A stretch of 64,000 nucleotides of DNA from Bacillus cereus ATCC 14579 (GTDB lineage: Bacteria; Bacillota; Bacilli; Bacillales; Bacillaceae_G), in the NCBI RefSeq assembly GCF_000007825.1, contig NC_004722.1:1714501-1778500 (forward strand). Direction: 5' to 3'. Below the pieces are notes generated by a model, which worked only from the letters and a program-made list of their open reading frames with translations, searched no databases and was not told where the DNA came from. Position 1 is the first letter of the stretch. Every line of letters starts with the position of its first letter. The translations under genes and the position numbers were made by a program. Positions 61,902 to 64,000 of the stretch are shown here, in pieces.

Positions 61902-62261
61902 GTGAGAACTTGCAGTGTTTCCATCCGATTTTTATAAACTTAAATTGAATACATACCCCTTATGAACAGTATCTTTTGTTTATGAGGGGTATTTGAATAG
62001 CTTTTAGACGATGTTTCATGTTTCTTATTGAACGGCTTTGTTATCGTTACTACAGGAAAAGCAATAAAGAATGAATTACATATAAACTGATTTATATGTT
62101 GTAAGTGTTTCTATATTGGGTTTGTAAATCTACACAATAAGGTTTCATTGTATATAATAAGTGGAATAGAAGTTCAGTTAGATAAAATTCGGTAGTCGAA
62201 TTTTTTTGCATAAAGCTGTATAATGCTTGTAACGAAAGGGAAATACAGGAAGGGATTTGTA
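61902..62261. other. Intergenic stretch before deoR
   Basis: It contains a hairpin ATACCCCTTAT / ATGAGGGGTAT (61957-61990) without a proper T-run, probably the tetR terminator. A small hairpin AATTCG-GTAG-CGAATT followed by TTTTT (62187-62207) and a TATAAT (62218-62223), likely the deoR -10, follow. No gene is seen. Confidence 0.4.
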
Positions 62262-62285
62262 ATGAGTTACTATGGAAAAAGATAA
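62262..62285 (+). CDS. 7-codon upstream reading frame overlapping the deoR start
   Basis: ATG at 62262 encodes MSYYGKR and stops at 62285, overlapping the deoR ATG (62272) in another frame. The Shine-Dalgarno AGGAAGGG is ideally spaced for this ATG (7 bases) but 17 bases from the deoR ATG, so ribosomes may load here and restart on deoR. Confidence 0.4.
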   Translation: MSYYGKR

Positions 62286-63219
62286 ACAACAATTAAGCGT
62301 TGAAGTTGCAAGATTATATTATCAATCAGATTATAGTCAGCAAGAAATTGCTAACAAATTAAATATTTCAAGACCGACGATTTCTAGATTGTTAAAGTAC
62401 GCGAAAGAAAAAGGGTTTGTTCAAATTAGCATCGCCGATCCATTTGCGGATTTAGATAACGTTGGGAATTTACTGAAAGAAAAGTACAACTTGTTAGAGG
62501 CACATGTTGTGTTTTCTCCAGTACCGGAATATGCAACGATTACAGAGTATATAAGTAAATATGCTGCTGAGTATATGGAAAAGACGGTTAAAAACGGTGA
62601 TATTGTTGGTGTAAGCTGGGGAATGACGATGTATGAAATCGCTAGAAAAATCGTACCTCAACATGTAAAAGGGGTAGAGGTTGTCCAGCTAAAAGGTGGT
62701 ATTAGTCATTCAAGTGTAAATACATATGCGAATGAGACGATAGCTTTATTTGCAGATGCTTTTCAAACGACGCCAAGAAATCTACCTCTTCCAGTTATAT
62801 TTGATAATGCAGTGACAAAAGAATTAGTGGAGCAGGATCGACATATTCATCACATTATCGAAATGGGAAAACAAGCGAATATTGCAATTTTTACTGTAGG
62901 AACAGTGCGAGACGAAGCGTTATTATTCCGATTAGGTTATTTCGATAAGGATGAAACAAATTTACTCAAAAAACAATCGGTCGGTGACATTTGTTCACGT
63001 TTCTTTGATGGAGACGGAAATATTAGTAGCGAAGAAATCAATAAGCGTACCATTGGAATTGAGTTAGAGGAACTGAAATTAAAGAAACGCTCTATTTTAG
63101 TTGCAGGTGGTAATAGAAAAATAAAAGCAATTGATGGTGCGTTACGTGGCGGGTATGCGAATGTATTAATTATCGATCAGCATACAGCAAAAGAACTGTT
63201 ACATTATCAAAAAGGTTAG
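62272..63219 (+). CDS. deoR: DeoR/SorC-family deoxyribonucleoside regulator
   Basis: A 315-residue repressor of the SorC-like group: N-terminal helix-turn-helix VEVARLYYQSDYSQQEIANKLNISRPTISRLLKYAKEKG, then a sugar-isomerase-like effector domain (VGVSWGMTMYEIARKI, VVQLKGGISHSS, TVGTVRDEALLFRLGYF, VAGGNRKIKAIDGALRGGYANVLIID). It is the counterpart of B. subtilis DeoR, which represses deoC and nucleoside genes and is relieved by deoxyribose phosphates. The only in-frame start is this ATG, oddly far (17 bases) from the Shine-Dalgarno. It lies directly before deoC, whose promoter holds a matching inverted repeat. Confidence 0.88.
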   Translation: MEKDKQQLSVEVARLYYQSDYSQQEIANKLNISRPTISRLLKYAKEKGFVQISIADPFADLDNVGNLLKEKYNLLEAHVVFSPVPEYATITEYISKYAAEYMEKTVKNGDIVGVSWGMTMYEIARKIVPQHVKGVEVVQLKGGISHSSVNTYANETIALFADAFQTTPRNLPLPVIFDNAVTKELVEQDRHIHHIIEMGKQANIAIFTVGTVRDEALLFRLGYFDKDETNLLKKQSVGDICSRFFDGDGNISSEEINKRTIGIELEELKLKKRSILVAGGNRKIKAIDGALRGGYANVLIIDQHTAKELLHYQKG

Positions 63220-63223
63220 AAAT

Positions 63224-63268
63224 AAAAGGAGTTCTCAAAATTAACATATTGAGAACTCCTTTTATTTT
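63224..63268 (+). terminator. Terminator after deoR
   Basis: Stem AAAAGGAGTTCTCAA / TTGAGAACTCCTTTT followed by ATTTTG. Confidence 0.87.
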
Positions 63269-63440
63269 GTTATGTATGAATGATAGGAGTCTTTTTTGAA
63301 CACAATTTGCCTTTTTAAAAATAATTATGGATATGGAGATACATACTACCATTGTTAACATAGAAAATTTGATTATATAGGAAGTGTTCTTTGTTAGAAT
63401 GCGCTTTATTTACTACAAGAAAATTCCTTTTAAAAAAGAA

Positions 63441-63491
63441 TGAACAAAATTTCAAAAGTGTATTTACATTTGTTCAACTAAGAGTTAGAAT
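63441..63491 (+). promoter_or_regulatory. deoC promoter with putative DeoR operator
   Basis: -35 TTTACA (63463-63468), 17-base spacer, -10 TAGAAT (63486-63491). Half-sites TGAACAAA (63441-63448, with TGAACAAAATTTCA itself nearly symmetric) and TTTGTTCA (63469-63476) form an inverted pair; the second sits between -35 and -10. B. subtilis DeoR is known to bind one palindrome upstream and a half-site between -35 and -10. Confidence 0.65.
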
Positions 63492-63523
63492 GAAGTTGTT
63501 AAAAGATATGAGGAGTGAAGATA

Positions 63524-64000
63524 ATGAACATTGCAAAGTTAATTGACCATACAATTTTAAAAGCTAATACTACTAAAGAAGATGTTATGAAAGTAATCGA
63601 AGAAGCAAAGGAATATAAATTCGCTTCTGTTTGTATTAACCCACCATGGGTAAAATTAGCGGCTGATGAACTAGCTGGGCATGATGTAGACGTTTGTACT
63701 GTAATCGGTTTCCCATTAGGAGCAAGCACTACTGAAACAAAAGCATTTGAAACAAAAGATGCTATTGCAAAAGGTGCAACTGAAGTTGATATGGTAATCA
63801 ACGTAGGCGCTTTGAAAGATGGCGACAACGAACTTGTTGAAAAAGACATTTATGAAGTAGTACAAGCAGCAAAAGGAAAAGCTCTTGTAAAAGTAATCAT
63901 TGAAACTTGCCTATTAACAGATGAAGAGAAAGTACGTGCTTGTGAATTATCAGTAAAAGCTGGTGCTGATTTCGTAAAAACTTCAACTGGATTCTCAACT
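63524..64000 (+). CDS. deoC: Deoxyribose-phosphate aldolase, 5' part (3' end outside window)
   Basis: 159 codons, open to the window edge: MNIAKLIDHTILKANTTKEDV, FASVCINPPWV, CTVIGFPLGASTTETKAFE, GATEVDMVINVGALKDGD, VKVIIETCLLTDEEKV and GADFVKTSTGF, which holds the Schiff-base lysine. It splits 2-deoxyribose 5-phosphate into glyceraldehyde 3-phosphate and acetaldehyde in nucleoside breakdown. The ATG follows GAGGAGTGAAGATA. Presumably the first gene of a deo/nucleoside operon continuing to the right. Confidence 0.95.
   Translation, partial: MNIAKLIDHTILKANTTKEDVMKVIEEAKEYKFASVCINPPWVKLAADELAGHDVDVCTVIGFPLGASTTETKAFETKDAIAKGATEVDMVINVGALKDGDNELVEKDIYEVVQAAKGKALVKVIIETCLLTDEEKVRACELSVKAGADFVKTSTGFST

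Noticed and set aside
1..64000. CRISPR arrays, tRNA or rRNA genes, intact insertion sequences, prophage
   Set aside because: No regularly spaced repeats, no tRNA cloverleaf or rRNA stretches, and no transposase or integrase frame was recognised on either strand; only small relics and isolated inverted repeats were found.

Overview
The window is chromosomal DNA of a Bacillus cereus group bacterium (B. cereus / B. thuringiensis / B. anthracis relatives). The base composition is AT-rich, ribosome binding sites are strong GGAGG types, and GTG and TTG starts are common. The diagnostic content is the nheABC enterotoxin operon (about 50.7-54.3 kb) with a PlcR box. Other Firmicute hallmarks are T-box leaders, a c-di-AMP riboswitch in front of a KimA-type potassium importer, a MntR-type box at mntH, and a deoR-deoC pair.

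Layout. 0-5 kb: end of hflX, an MFS exporter/cysteine synthase pair, a GNAT, a nucleotidyltransferase-like protein and an unknown. 5-7 kb: an NSS-family transporter behind a phenylalanine-specifier T-box that carries three successive antiterminator/terminator units. 7-13 kb: polysaccharide deacetylase, a small CD3324-type regulator behind an unusual leader, DUF421 protein, FusB-type EF-G-binding protein, seven-repeat RCC1 protein, tiny membrane proteins, msrA and a frameshifted SDR gene. 13-21 kb: the isoleucine/valine operon ilvE-ilvB-ilvN-ilvC-ilvD-ilvA behind two complete isoleucine T-boxes plus the relic of a third terminator. 21-35 kb: CapA-like protein, DUF554 protein, Clp_N-GNAT fusion, MFS pump, LigB-type dioxygenase, lysophospholipase-like hydrolase, LytTR regulator next to a CoA-transferase, YunG, MTA/SAH deaminase and OppA-like lipoprotein.

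36-38.6 kb is a scar-like accessory segment. A 676-residue methyltransferase of unlike base composition, followed by the first codons of a coupled gene, sits between a decayed lipase-like gene and the decayed 3' end of a radical SAM/SPASM gene. 39-50 kb: two-component system (response regulator frameshifted near its C terminus), M23-like peptidase, mntH, trhO, an unknown membrane protein, panE, a 42-codon gene and kimA. 50.2-54.4 kb: nheABC with a long leader. 54.5-59.2 kb is accessory: M29 aminopeptidase, alpha/beta hydrolase, TetR regulator and GNAT, with several gene relics and a duplicated TetR-style promoter/operator. 59.5-64 kb: YbjQ protein, CPBP protease with a GC-rich operator, TetR regulator, deoR and the start of deoC.

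The observations most worth follow-up are the triple T-box switch, the 7.9-8.1 kb leader with a 27-codon reading frame and mutually exclusive RNA stems in front of the CD3324-type gene, the 19-codon reading frame and the 22-bp palindrome in the nhe leader, the methyltransferase scar, and the short promoter-terminator unit ahead of trhO. No rRNA, tRNA, CRISPR array or intact insertion sequence was seen. All family names come from motif recognition by eye; no database search was run.
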